A stretch of DNA of 64,000 nt from Nematostella vectensis (lineage: Eukaryota > Cnidaria > Anthozoa > Actiniaria > Edwardsiidae). Below the pieces are notes generated by a model. The model did no database searches. It saw nothing but the letters and a program-made list of their open reading frames with translations, and had not been told where the DNA came from. The stretch is taken from NCBI RefSeq assembly GCF_932526225.1, contig NC_064035.1, forward strand, positions 21,875,969 through 21,939,968, given 5' to 3'. Shown here piece after piece: positions 1 through 11,239 of this stretch (its first letter is position 1; every line of letters starts with the position of its first letter). The translations under genes were made by a program, and so were the position numbers.

Positions 1-388
1 TGGAACTCCAAAGCTGTATGAGCATTTAAGTTGTCTGCAATTTTTTTACTTTGCCCCTTCCACTTGACCTAGCCTTGTGCTTGTAAGGTTGTAAAAGGAG
101 GACCTCCCTCGCCAAAGCAACATCATGGTTCTCCGTCCATTCCATCACTCCTAAAAAGGGAAATATAAGATTTTAGTTTTGCAATTCGGCCCTATGTAGC
201 GCTATTTTCGCGCTACTCGGGAGATCGGAGGGGACTTAATAAACAGTATTCTTCATCATATATCTTCATCATTAATATGTCTTCATCATAAAGGCAACAA
301 AATCTCTTTACGAATCTTAATCTTCCAAAGAACGGTTTTTGCTGCTTTTAAGATAAGGTGAGGTGAAAGACATGAATCAACTTCTAAT

Positions 389-583
389 GCCTAGTGCACA
401 CTAGCGACATAACGACATGGGCGCGCGTACTCTTATCTTCGACATAACGACATGGACATAACGACATAAGAGAAAAAACAATTTTTTTTCTTTTATGTCA
501 TCATGTCCATGTCGTTATGTCGGGCTAAACATAGTGCGCGCGCCCATGTCGTTATGTAGTTATGTTGCTAGTGTGCACTAGGC
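389..583. repeat. Palindromic MITE-like inverted repeat
   Basis: The outer ends are near-perfect reverse complements: CTAGTGCACACTAG on the left, and its complement closing at about 581. The complementarity continues inward through repeats of CGACATAACGACATGG. The centre is an A-run followed by a T-run. The whole unit of about 191 bp could fold into one hairpin and carries no ORF, which fits a foldback-type MITE. No convincing target duplication was found in the flanks. Confidence 0.7.
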
Positions 584-870
584 CTTAACAAAATTCTTAC
601 CATCTCTTCGATTTTTCCCTCTCCGCCGCTTTCATGGTCGCTTTTCTGTAAAATCCTGAATCATAGATCACAAAATAGCCCCAAAGCAATTATAATGAGT
701 TGCTGAATTTTGCCGGCTGAGAAATATACCTCAAAAGGTCATTTTTAATGAAAAAATACTCGAAGAAAGTCACCTTTCTAAAGAGGCGGTGAAAATGGGA
801 GGCGTCGCCGTCGCAACCAGAAACGAGACGGTCATGTGGCGTGACAGATATGTTAATTACGTTGCGAATT

Positions 871-2466
871 TTAGAAATTTACTTCCGGTCCGCCGCCTCG
901 AAGCCCGCCTTTACCGAATCTTAAGGTCCCTATTGCCTTGTCGATGCGGCGGGTGACCATCTTTAACTGGTGGGCGGACGGATGACTGAGTTGTATATGC
1001 AAGGCAGTCAGTAGACCATCGAGGGCCTGACGTGGGACAACTATGCATTCTCGGTTTGGTTGTAGAGGTTCGGTGCGTTTCACAACGAGTAAGCCGTCCT
1101 TAGCAATGGTCACGGCATTTAGGTAGCGTTTTACGTCCTTGACATTTGTTGTTTTTCTTGGAGGGGTGTGTTCCCTGTCGCAAATGGGCGTGTGTTCTAC
1201 GGACACGCGGATGGGCAGCCACGCTGCTCTGCTTGTGAAGGGGATTCGGGCTGCTCCCGAAGCTATGTCGGTGATTGACGTGTTACGGATAACAGACTCT
1301 TGGCTGTTGTTGATAAAGGTACAGATCTTGCAGGTCATAGCCTCGCAAGGTGGAGTGTGTCGGCTACAGAAGTCGGATGGTAAAATAGCTGCACCTGCTA
1401 CGTGTTGTACGTAAACCTGGTAGCGTTTGACAGTTGAGAGGAATGTATATACCCGTGGGCTTGCCGAGAACTCTCCTCGACAGAGATTTTGGTAAGCTTG
1501 AACGCAAGGTTTGCTGTCTGTAAGTACGCAAGTTTTGTTAGATGACTGTACTATGTATGGGCTGAAGTGTTTTGTAGCGGTAGCTATAGCGATGGCTTCG
1601 ACCTCGCATGGTAGCACGTGGATTGGTGACTTTGTAGCTTAGTGCTGAAGAAGCCGGCTAGGCGGATCTTCCCTGACCGCGTGACTTACATCGTCGCAGC
1701 AATGCTGGGTTTCCTCACAGCTCTATCTGTAACAATTTAGATGACGTCATCAGGCTTGGGCTTTCTTATCAACAGGGAAGGCGCCTAGTGACCAGGTTAT
1801 CACATCAGTTTAGGGTCGTCTAACGGGGGAAGAAGCGACGAGCAGTTTGAAATGACGCCGGCGAGAACCCCTATGAATGATTCCAAATTGCTGACTTTCT
1901 GAGGTGGAGAGCATTCGGAAAGTGCTTCGACGCAATGTGGACATGAGGCTATGGTTCCTTGGGACCACACCCAGCCCAAGGTGGTTCTGGACTTTGGGTT
2001 AGACGCTGACAGGCGAAGGCCGTTTTTCTGTAAGGCACTCAAGATTCCAGATGTTGAACAACTCGTCGGGAGGGTTTCCGCCGCAGTATAAGTCTTCAGC
2101 AAGCTTGTCAACAGCTTGTCGTCAGCAAACTATGCCAAGACCAACCACGCCCTCTTGCAGTAGATCACCAAGAACTGGCGGTCTCGGATCCGGGCATCCC
2201 TATTGCTGATCTGGTGTAAACTGGTGTACACGTCGCGCCACTGTCAATGGTAACGCGTACGGTATGATGGCCAAGAAATGCATCGCAGTAGGGGTATTGT
2301 TGCACCTGAACTAGGCGGCTGGCGTGCGCGTGGTGTGCGAGGTCATCGGGTGGGGGGTATTCGTCCTCCAATTCATCTTCGTCCTCTAGTAAAGTTCCGA
2401 TTTGTCTCGCTTTTGCCATATATTTCTTGTCGCACAGGACCAATTAATGCTTCTGATATCACTTGA
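871..2466 (-). pseudogene. Ty3/gypsy-type pol relic (protease, RT thumb, RNase H, integrase zinc region)
   Basis: Read on the minus strand, the pieces lie in LTR-retroelement order. An aspartic protease segment (TIDSGA) is at about 2,165-2,443. A piece resembling the RT thumb and connection is at 1,800-2,111. RNase H-like sequence ([13 protein letters not shown], then [12 protein letters not shown]) and the start of the integrase zinc region ([11 protein letters not shown]) are at 871-1,617. Most of the RT fingers and palm is missing between protease and thumb. The RNase H piece is joined to upstream sequence only across a frameshift near 1,617 and a stop at about 1,640. No LTRs or catalytic integrase core are present. 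It is a decayed internal fragment. I recall similar proteins from anthozoan genomes but could not search. Confidence 0.75.
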
Positions 2467-3204
2467 GTTTATTTATCACCTTTATTTTCCAAATTATTAC
2501 TACCCAAAACAACTTTCAGTCGTAGGACTGCCATTGTGCAATTGCCTTTTGCCGTTCGCACTATCAACCTTTATTTAAATAGACGTATCTTTAGCAGATA
2601 CATTGTTCAAAGGTCAAACGTGGTTTTCCTGTCCATAGATGCAAGGGGGTGCACTGGCGAAGTCGTGACGTGATGTCATCCATGTTAACTCACTGAAACA
2701 GTCCTAGGGGAGAAACATGGTTGGTCTGTCCCAGTAGGCATTGGGGGATATGTGACATCAGGTTATTGTTGATGAATTGAATAAACGCATATTTTCCGAC
2801 AACAATAATGCTTTAAGACTACTAAAGCATTATATGAAGTGCAATTGTTCATGTGACGGCATTGAATAATTTAAATTAATGGGACAGATCAATGGTTAAT
2901 AATTTCACCCCCTTGACTTAAAAACTAAGTCAAAGTATGTTTATCACGTAGGGAGCAAAGCATTTATCCATTCAAATGATGTCATCGATGACTCCACAAA
3001 ACGTGGCTGTGCCATTGTACTCCTTGCCTCCTGGGACAGGTCAACCAAGTTTGGTCAACAGTTTCATTGATAAGAAATAGGTATTTTTGTTTTGATGACG
3101 TCGTCGATAAGGTCACATGACTTCCCAGTCCACGCCCCTTGCCTCTATTGACATGTCAACCAGGTGTAGTGCCATTCTTCTGAATAATCAGTCCAATAAA
3201 GGGA
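2467..3204. repeat. Gene-free stretch with diverged CRE-satellite monomers
   Basis: There is no credible ORF. At about 2,975-3,170 two diverged monomers recur, each with a GATGTCATCGATGAC-like palindrome followed about 70 bp later by a CCTTGCCTC..GACA..TCAACCAAGT-like phrase. They match the denser array at 9.06-10.14 kb. Another weak copy lies at about 2,670-2,760. Confidence 0.5.
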
Positions 3205-3560
3205 TGAATCATCACTAAAGCGGTACATGAAGACTAAAGTATGGTATCTACTGTTAACTTTCTAATTGGGAATGCTGTTAGGCCTGTTACATCTATGACA
3301 TATTCTTTACAAAGACAAAGCTTTTCAGAATGTTTTAATACAAAATATGCCTAGCCGAACTTCTATAAAGGGACATAGGAATTGACCATTAGAATCAGAC
3401 AAATATTTCTGTCAATTTATAATTATATGGCTGTAATAAATTTAGGTAAGTTTAATCTCATTAAAAAGCCCTTCTTATTATGAGGGGAGCAGAATACCGG
3501 ACACCTTAATCCCTCTAAAACTACAGTGCCTCATTCAGTCAACACAAAATGGTGTTCATT
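3205..3560. repeat. Diverged dispersed copy of the foldback-family internal sequence
   Basis: The phrase GAACTTCTATAAAGGGACAT followed by AATTGACCATTAGA closely matches 54,590-54,630 inside the giant palindrome. The segment CCTCTAAAACTAC..CAGTCAACACAAAA..GGTGTT followed by GCTGGCT matches 61,815-61,870. This copy therefore belongs to the family seen at 51-62 kb. It contains no ORF. Confidence 0.6.
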
Positions 3561-3671
3561 GCTGGCTTTGCTTTCACAATCTCCAGCTGTTTTTTTTTTT
3601 AACACATTTTGTTGTTTTCTTTGTAGAGGAGAAAATGTAATTAAATACTAATCTCTTTTTATATTCCACAG

Positions 3672-3957
3672 TATCGGGTTTATACAGCATTTCTTCAAAG
3701 AAACCCCAAATCTTCAGCCTCTAGTTGGCCTGGTGCCCTCTCCGATGGTCGTTGCTGCTTACTTTGCCTCTGCCGTCATAACCATTGCTTCTGAGATTCT
3801 GTTGTGCTGTGATCATGGATGGGGATATCGTATACTGCATATTGCTATTGGCGCCGCTTGTCTATTTTTCACAGGGATGATAGTATTCTTCAAAGAAACA
3901 GCTTTAAAAGGCTTTGTGTTACAACAAATGCTTGGAGTTAAAAAAAAAGTTGAATAG
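3672..3957 (+). CDS. Terminal exon of a host membrane-protein gene (unidentified)
   Basis: A polypyrimidine tract and acceptor (TATATTCCACAG) end at 3,671. The frame then stays open without stops to TAG at 3,957, giving about 94 residues and ending in a basic tail (GVKKKVE). Two hydrophobic segments that look like transmembrane helices follow each other: VVAAYFASAVITIASEILL and ILHIAIGAACLFFTGMIVFF. A short loop with CCDHGWGYR separates them. The N-terminal part (QHFFKETPNLQPLVGLVPSP) would continue from an upstream exon outside the retroelement clutter. No family was recognised. The splice site, open frame and non-repetitive character suggest a real last exon. The stretch behind it may hold the 3' UTR. 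Confidence 0.5.
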
Positions 3958-5535
3958 AAGGATATATGTCACAGATAATTTATTGATATTTACCTTTGAT
4001 TAGATTTCATTAGCACCCTGAAACCACCCTGGAGACTATGATTCATTTTACTTATGGAATTTGCTTGAGTGATCTGGGCCATCTGACTGGTAACCTTTTT
4101 TTCAAATTAAAAACAAGCTGTAATTCCAGCTTATTTAACCGTCATAGTTACCAGTGCCGCCACCTTTTTGTATCAATTTCGAATCCAAATTGTCTTATTA
4201 AAATCTTATTAAACAAGTATCCTTGTCCTCCTTTGTGAGCGGAAGAGGATAGCCAATTCATAGATCATATTTGCTGACCCTGCATTCAAGGCACAAACAC
4301 ATGCTTGAAACGCAAATTACCGTTGTGCAACAAATGTTGCATACAACATACTGTCCGGTAATAATTATATTTCCATAGCTGCACCCAGTAGCATTCATTA
4401 TTTTTCAAATTGCGACAATAATGAAATCTTAGCAGTAACTGGGAATGAATCCTAACAGATATATATTTTTCATCTTTAGTGTAGTTGAGCATAGGTCACT
4501 TTTTCAGGCCCTTTTATAAACTGGAAGTTTGTTGCGAAAGCACGAAAAGACTGCAAAAAGTTGGAAGGTTCAGGCAGGGAGAACGTAAATACTGGCAAAG
4601 AGTCTAGGATGGCTAAGGCACCTAGACTCAAATATCCTAAAAGGAATTACAGAATGTCCCTATTTTTTTTTCCATAGACTGGACTGCTAGAAAAACTATA
4701 GAAAAACAATACTACAAAGCTTCTTGGGTCAGAAGCAACAAATCATAGGACAGCTACACCAGCACACAATATGATGGGCGATTTGACAAACAATTGATGT
4801 GAATATATTTTAAGGGAACAATATGTACAGCTACATACCTTTATCTTAAACAGTACTTGTATATAAATAACAAACATTACTAATTAATATAAAAATAAGT
4901 ATAGTGGCTATATTTTGTACAATGGGTAAAATAACATGGTCACCATATGTACACCATATACAAGTCTCAATACCTTCTGAGTCAAGGTCTGTACATGCTA
5001 TATACAGTATATGGGCTGGACCGGGGACTTTCATAAAAATGAGAATAATCCGCGCCGCGCCTCCCAGCCCGTTTTCCGTAGTTTTTCGTAGACTCCCAAC
5101 GCCTAGGGTGTACCGTCTGGGGGCCTAAGGGGCACGAAGGGGTGTTATAGGGGTCGCTTTCATAGGGGATGGCCCCGCATGCCTGTCCGTTTTCGGTAGT
5201 ATCGTGCGGGGAGCAAGGGGGGACCTAAAATGATAACAGGGTGGCTGGCCCCCCTTGTGTGGTAACATGTGGAGACCTAACACCCTCGTCTGTCCTATGG
5301 TATACCGAGCATTCGAGAATGGGGTGCGGAAAAGATTAACGCAGGTGGCTGACAATCGACCATGCACGTGCCAATCTCCGGGGCGAAGGCATAAGCGCCG
5401 GTGTTTACCAGGGTATACAAGATCTTTGGGAGGCGGAAGTCATTGCTCCAAAGCAGGTTATGCAGGGGCCTGATGATGGCTCAGTGTGGTGGGTCGCGCA
5501 CGAGCGAGTGTTGCCACCGGTGGTTTAAATTAACG
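3958..5535. other. Gene-free stretch
   Basis: AT-rich sequence to about 5,040, possibly the 3' UTR and flank of the preceding exon. A GC-richer patch follows at about 5,045-5,530. Its short ORFs lie on both strands with no recognisable domain and no splice support. I see no RNA gene or confident mobile element here. Confidence 0.4.
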
Positions 5536-6290
5536 TTACAGACTCTTTACGGTCGTTGGGAAGGCTCCCGCAGAGCCATTGGCGCCGATCCTAGGAGAAA
5601 GGGCGCTCGGAGCACAAGATTGGTGGGTCATTAATGTTTGGCGACTACTAAGTGTTTGGATCTGTGCCCTTTCCAGGGCGTCATTGTATGCCACACCCGG
5701 CCAGATGATGCGAAGGGCTCGCTTCTGAACTGACTCGATGATGTTACTAAGATAAACAGGGAGGTCAGCGTACACCAGAGGCATATTCAATTATGGACCG
5801 TATTAAGCTACAATAAATGGATACAATATTACTTGCTGCAACATCGCTTTTTCTTAGTTGCCTTCGGGCAAGCATACGCCTGTTAGCTTTCTTCAGCTAA
5901 AAGTCGCAGTGTACGCCCCAAGAAAGGTCGTCAGACAATTAAACTCCGAGTGACTTGAACGACAAGACTTTCTCTCTGATGGTTCCGCCTGTTACAATAG
6001 GACGGGGCACACAACTATTATACTGAAGAAAGCTAATAGTCATGGTCTTGCACTTAGCTGGATTAAGGCGCATATTATTTGTCTCTGGACCACGCCTCAA
6101 CAGCGGAGACCGCGCCTTGTAAATCATCGCTGGAGCTTCGTGGTAACTCTGAGCAATGGTCGTGTCGTCCACGTACTTCCATGTGAGCGCGTCAACTTTG
6201 AGATTATTTATCATTAACAAAAACAGCCAGACCCCAGTTTGGTTCCCTGAGGCACCCCGGCGGGGAGATTGCCCCACTCTGACAAACAGT
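5536..6290 (-). pseudogene. Non-LTR retrotransposon reverse transcriptase relic
   Basis: On the minus strand a GVPQGTKLG-type segment at about 6,240-6,275 lies one frame off. It is followed by the catalytic box KYVDDTTIA and the thumb signature MRLNPAKCKTMTISF (5,939-6,277). The C-terminal LINE motif YLSNIIESVQKRALRIIWPG is at about 5,700-5,770. The linking sequence at 5,790-5,939 still reads like RT connection in another frame. Frames change at least twice. Endonuclease and N-terminal RT are absent, so this is a 5'-truncated, frameshifted copy. It looks like a different LINE family from those at 20 and 62 kb. Confidence 0.7.
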
Positions 6291-6722
6291 CAGCTGACAT
6301 CGCATGGAATCACACGTGTTAAGAGATAAATCGTGTATTGATGTATAAAATGTATGGCGGATGGCTATGGATCAAATAATGACTTGTGTTATACGGATTA
6401 TTAAGCAAATGATAATAAAGGATGATATTTTGTTTTCCTAGCATACATAGCCTTACACGCGCACATATCCACACACAAGACACATTAGGATTTATATACA
6501 AAGTGGTATATTGACGTTTTAACCCTTGTTCGGTAGGATTACCTCACAAGCGTTTTGTCATAATGGCAATCGCCCTCGTTGCCATCGGGCTAAAGTAGAT
6601 CGTTCTCCCGGGCTTAGGTTTCCATCCAGGGGACTGCAATTCCCGAGTTAATGCCAATTTCCTGTTTTTGAAATGATTGCAACAAGTTTTAAAAAAGGCA
6701 AGAACTCGAATTTGACCCGGTA

Positions 6723-8971
6723 ATGGCATGTCAGAACGCAAAAATGCGTACTTCAAAGTGGATACTCCTGGACGGAGCCCCAGGCACAGTAGACTCTAGG
6801 TCGTTGTTTGAGGACTTTCTAGATGTTCTAGATGGGAATGTAAAAAAGATAACTATAATATTGTTCCGGGATCCAGAGACTTTTAGAGCGGGGGAGCTAC
6901 ACAAGCATTATAGTGCTTGGGTAGCAATTCTGTATGACAACGAGAAAGGTGAGCAGATTTTACAATGGATTAAAGATGTTGTAGAAATTAAAGATTTCAT
7001 GAAGCCGTTTAAAGGGTAATTAAGCGTGTCAAATATGACAGCAAAATATCCCCCGGAAAAAGATTTCGACAATCAAGCTTCTTGTGGAGATTTCACTCAC
7101 TTTATTTCAAAAACCCTTGAAGAGCGCCTGCAGACTGGTGCAGTTCGTATGTGGGGAAAGTTTGGAGAGGTACCCGCACCAAATTTGTTGCTTCTTTTGA
7201 CCGTAGAACCTTTGAAACCAAGGTTGTGCGTAGATGCAAGGTTTCTTAACTTATGGATGAGGGACACCCCCTTTTCGTTGGATACGTTTAAGGATGTGCC
7301 TCGCTATATATCCCTGGATTCGCGGATGTCGAAAATAGACGACAAATCTGGGTATGACCATGTCTCGTTGACTGATGAATCCATGCAGTATTTTGGAATT
7401 AGATGGGGAGACTGGTGGCTAGTTCGTGCAACCCTTCCGTTTGGTTGGGGAGAACTCGCCATTTGTATTTCAGACAATAGGCTTGGCAGCGACGAATTAT
7501 TTTAGGGGCTTGGGAATTGCATGTTCCCTTTAAATAGACGATCGTCTAAACGGAGGAATCTTGTCTAATAATGGATCTTGGTCCAAGCCAGTAGGAAAGA
7601 GGGATGCGGTTTTTAGTCAAAATTCAGCCGAAGCTGCTTTATATATTGTTTGTCGGCTACTTCTCCAACTGAGATATTGTTTAGGCCTCAAGAAGTTTGT
7701 TTTGACACCAGTGAACTTTATTACATTTTTGCGATTGGAAGTAAATTCCGTGTTACAGGCTTTTCAAATCCCAACAAGTAAGAAGGTGTCGTTTGCCCGC
7801 GTTGAGAGAGAATATTTTGTAATCCCGCTTAAAACACTGCAAAGATTCATGGAAAAGGCTATATCGTTTTCAATCGCATTTCCAGGTAGCGAATGTTTTA
7901 TACGGGAGATGGCAACTTGACTGGTATAGTGCCTTCAAGTGGGTTGGTGAGAATGACCACAGCGCTCAAGGAGGAGATTACATTTTGGAGGTTTTTGGAT
8001 GATTGGACTAACCATGTTCCATGGCAAATGAAAAAACATGTGGCGATAACAATCTCTACAGATGCATCGCAATCGAGATGGGCATGAGTCATTCACCAAC
8101 AGCCTATGCATATCGTGCTAGGAGATTTCTGGGAAGGTCACGTGGCATCAGAAAGTATATGTTAAGGAAATATGGGCGGTAGCTAAGGTGCTTGAAGCGT
8201 TGCCTTGTTCTTTTCGTGACTGCCGAGTGAATGTGCAAGTTGATAATCAGGCACTTATACATACTTGGAAGGGTCGTGGAGGTCGCGCCCAAGGCATGTA
8301 TTCAGTAGCTAAGAAGATTGGTTCGGGAGGAACAGTTACAGGCGAGGATAACTCCTACCCAAGCTCAGCCGTTTTATATTGCGACCTGCTAGCTTTTGGG
8401 ACATATATTGTTAAACAGATGGTGAAGGGTGATATCTTGTCTAAAGAAATGTATATTTAAGCAGGAGATCAGGCTTATTTTAAGACGTTATTCTTTGCTG
8501 GTGATCGGGGGGAGATCTTGGGAAGTTGAAGACTGAGGAAATGTTATTTTTTTCCTCAAAAGAAGGGGTTTGTTATTTAACCATGTTTTGACCAAGCCTC
8601 TTAGGGATGGGACTACAATCGTTTTTCTTTAAAACGTTCTCTAGTAATTTAGATCTCTGTCCGGTTTCAGCAATTGGAATATACATTGCTCTGTGATGCT
8701 ATAAAGATACCGATACGCCATTTATTTAGACCCCTCTCTCCCCAGGGATTTGTTCAGTCTTTGCCGTTTAATTCATCGGCTGCACAGGGTCGGTTAAATT
8801 TGTATGTACAAAAACTTCCGCATGTGTTTGGAAATAGGAAAGTAACTGTACGGTTTGCGCAATGAATGTGTTATATCGTTGACAATGGCGGGAGCAGATA
8901 TCCAGACAGTAATGGATCATGTTGGTTGGATGACCTCTTCTATGGTTCACCATTATATTAAGCTAAATTAG
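6723..8971 (+). pseudogene. DIRS-like tyrosine-recombinase retrotransposon relic
   Basis: Pieces in order on the plus strand: an N-terminal region (FRAGELHKHYSAW) at 6,723-7,019; RT with KPRLCVDARFLNLWM, KIDDKSGYDHV and TLPFGWG at 7,026-7,500; an RT connection and RNase H-like part (TISTDASQSRWA, then QVDNQALIHTW) at about 7,560-8,460; and a tyrosine-recombinase C-terminus at about 8,860-8,971 with DHVGWMTSSMVHHYIKLN. In that last piece the H-x-GW motif and the downstream Tyr match the catalytic end of this recombinase class. RT plus a tyrosine recombinase, with no DDE integrase, defines DIRS-order elements. Internal deletions (the YxDD palm is missing), frameshifts and no recognisable termini make it a dead copy. 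Confidence 0.65.
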
Positions 8972-9054
8972 GTGTAAGGATAATGTTGTGCTTGGGATTT
9001 GGTATAGTACAAATGACACCTATCAAGTTTGGTTGTTATACAATGTTTCTTTCG

Positions 9055-10140
9055 CGAGATATGAATGTTTTCTACATTGACGTCACAATCACGTGACCAC
9101 ATTGGAGCCCCCCCCTTGACACCAACATGACACCTCCGAGTTTGGTTGCCATACGATGTTTCCCTCGTGAAATATAAATATTCTTTTTATTTTGATGAAG
9201 TCAGCATATTTTGCTTCTAGTGACGTCATTGATGACGTCACAATCACGTGATAATATTGGTGCACCCCCCTTGACACATCCATGATACATACCAAGTTTG
9301 GTTGTCATATGATGTTTCGTTTAGGAGATATGAATAAAGATACGACATCGGGATAATGTTGCTTAAAGTGACGTCATCGATGACGTCATGCATCACGTGA
9401 CCATATCTTGGCACCCCCCTTGACACATACATGACACCTACCAAGTTTGGTTGTTATACAATGTTTCTTTCACGAGATATGAATGTTTTCTACATTGATG
9501 ACGTCACAATCACGTGACCACATTGGAGCACCCCCTTTGACACCAACATGACACCTACCGAGTTTGGTTGCCATACGATGTTTCCCTCGTGAAATATAAA
9601 TATTCTTTTTATTTTAATGAAGTCAGCATATTTTGCTTCTAGTGTCGTTCATCGATGACGTCACAATCACGTGACTATATTGGTGCAATCCCTTGACAGC
9701 TTCATGACACACCAAGATAGGTTTATATATGATTTTTTGTTTAGGAGATATGAATATAGATACGACATCGGGATAGTTTTGCTTAAAGTCACGTCATCGA
9801 TGACGTCATGCATCACGTGACCATATCTTGGCACCGCCTTGACACATACATGACACCTACCAAGTTTGGTTGTTATACAATGTTTCTTTTACGAAATATG
9901 AATGTTTTTGCTTTTAATCACGTTTTTTTGCTTTAAGTGACGTCATCGATGACGTTACACCACACGTGACCATATTGTTGCACCCCCTTGACACATACCA
10001 AGTTTGGTTGCAATACGATGTTTCCATCGTGCTTCTAGTGACGTCATCGATGACGTCACAAACCAGGTGACCACAGTTTTGCACCTCCCTAGACACATGC
10101 ATGACACCTGCCAAGTTTGGTTGTCATACGATGCTTTTTG
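9055..10140. repeat. Satellite of about 140-bp monomers with CRE palindrome and E-box
   Basis: About eight monomers share the same order: GACGTCATCGATGACGTC (palindromic, two overlapping TGACGTCA sites), then CACGTGACCATATTG, CACCCCCTTGACACATACAT, and ACCAAGTTTGGTTG. Three monomers form a higher-order unit of about 420 bp. For example, the TTTCTACATTGA...CACATTGGAGC phrase recurs at 9,070 and 9,490. Diverged copies occur at about 3.0 kb. ORFs across it are chance frames. Confidence 0.8.
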
Positions 10141-10220
10141 GGGACGGACGGAAATCGCGTCACCAAAACTCGAGTCGATGGGTTACCAATATTTGTTACT
10201 ATATTTTTCTTATATTCCAC

Positions 10221-10701
10221 CAGGGGCTCATAAGTAGGGGCAATAATCTGCATTATAGAAGTGTCACGGCGTTTCCTAGGATCAGGCTATTTTTAGACAC
10301 GCGCGCACGGAACGGGCCAATCAGCTACGTTGACGTTGGTCGCGCGCGCTAGTGACGTGAGGCTGCACGCGCAAATTTCAGTTAGGAAGAATATTTCTTT
10401 ATCCATCATCCGTCGGTTTTGTTTGTTCAACAAAATAATTGCAAGCCAGAATTTAAATTCGTAGATAAAGTTGGATTCATTATTGAAGAAGAGAACAACA
10501 AAAGTCAAAGTACCGAAGAGAAAACATAGTTTTTTTGTCTGAGACTGCGCGTGCAGTTGAGCTCAGCCAAAACGTAAGCACTAAGGTCGCCCTGATTGGC
10601 TAATCCGCGCGTCTAAAAATAGCCTGATCCTAGGAAACGCCGTGACACCTATATAATACAAGAATGTGATGAAGTTGATTGCCCTTACTTATGAGCCCCT
10701 G
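10221..10701. mobile_element. hAT-like MITE with long terminal inverted repeats
   Basis: The left end CAGGGGCTCATAAGTAGGGG is mirrored at 10,682-10,701. A second inverted block (GTGTCACGGCGTTTCCTAGG followed by ATCAGGCTATTTTTAGAC) is at 10,261-10,300 and, inverted, at 10,612-10,650. Flanks are ATTCCAC and ATACCAC, a 7-of-8-bp-like target duplication with one mismatch. The terminus CAGGGG and this duplication size suggest the hAT superfamily. The interior of about 480 bp has no transposase, so it is non-autonomous. A second copy of the same terminus lies at 11,864. Confidence 0.75.
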
Positions 10702-10896
10702 ATACCACTTTTTTTTAGGTATGGCGCTCCGCTAAAATAGATAGCCACCATTTCTGACTTTCGTACACCAATAGATCGCCAGCATTCCCTTTGTCTTGTG
10801 GTCAGCTGAGCGAGGCGGTGTCAGAAATAACCGATGCTGGCGCTGTTTGTACGTGGCTTAATTTACCATGCCAACGTTCTATTGATTTTCTTCTAG

Positions 10897-11128
10897 GCGG
10901 CCCCGGCTAAGTTGTGTTGCGTACGAGTACTACTGTGACAAGCATCCCAAGTACACGCGGTGTCTGGACAATGGCGACAGGCGCTTCCCCTGCTCGTTGT
11001 GTGACAGGTCCTTCGACAAGCGTGACCGTGACCGTCTGCTGCACGTGCACCCACACAAGTGTCACGTGTGCAAGAAACGCTTGTCCCAGTCCTCCAGTCT
11101 GAACTGGGGGACACATGCGAGTCCATAG
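10897..11128 (+). pseudogene. Decayed PRDM-like C2H2 zinc-finger exon
   Basis: The exon-like block is bounded by an acceptor (TTTTCTTCTAG, ending 10,896) and a donor (GTAAAA at 11,129). From 10,922 it reads YEYYCDKHPKYTRCLDNG, then FPCSLCDRSFDKRDRD, LHVHPHKCHVC and LSQSSSLN. This spacing and wording resemble the zinc-finger region of PRDM6/PRDM14-type proteins. Finger histidines and linker residues are missing at LLHVHPHKC, the second finger is interrupted after SSSLN, and a TAG precedes the donor. It looks like a degenerate duplicate exon and not a functional one. The retained splice sites argue against a processed (cDNA) origin. Confidence 0.55.
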
Positions 11129-11239
11129 GTAAAACCAAAAAAATATAATGAGTATTTGGCATCAATTGCACGTGTCTATTAACGGCTTTTCTCCAATAGC
11201 GGTGAGCGACCATATTAGTGGATACTTACATCCACTTTC

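Noticed and set aside
5045-5530. GC-rich patch with several ORFs
   Set aside because: Frames on both strands look random, with no domains or splice support. I could not match it to a ribosomal or transposon sequence.
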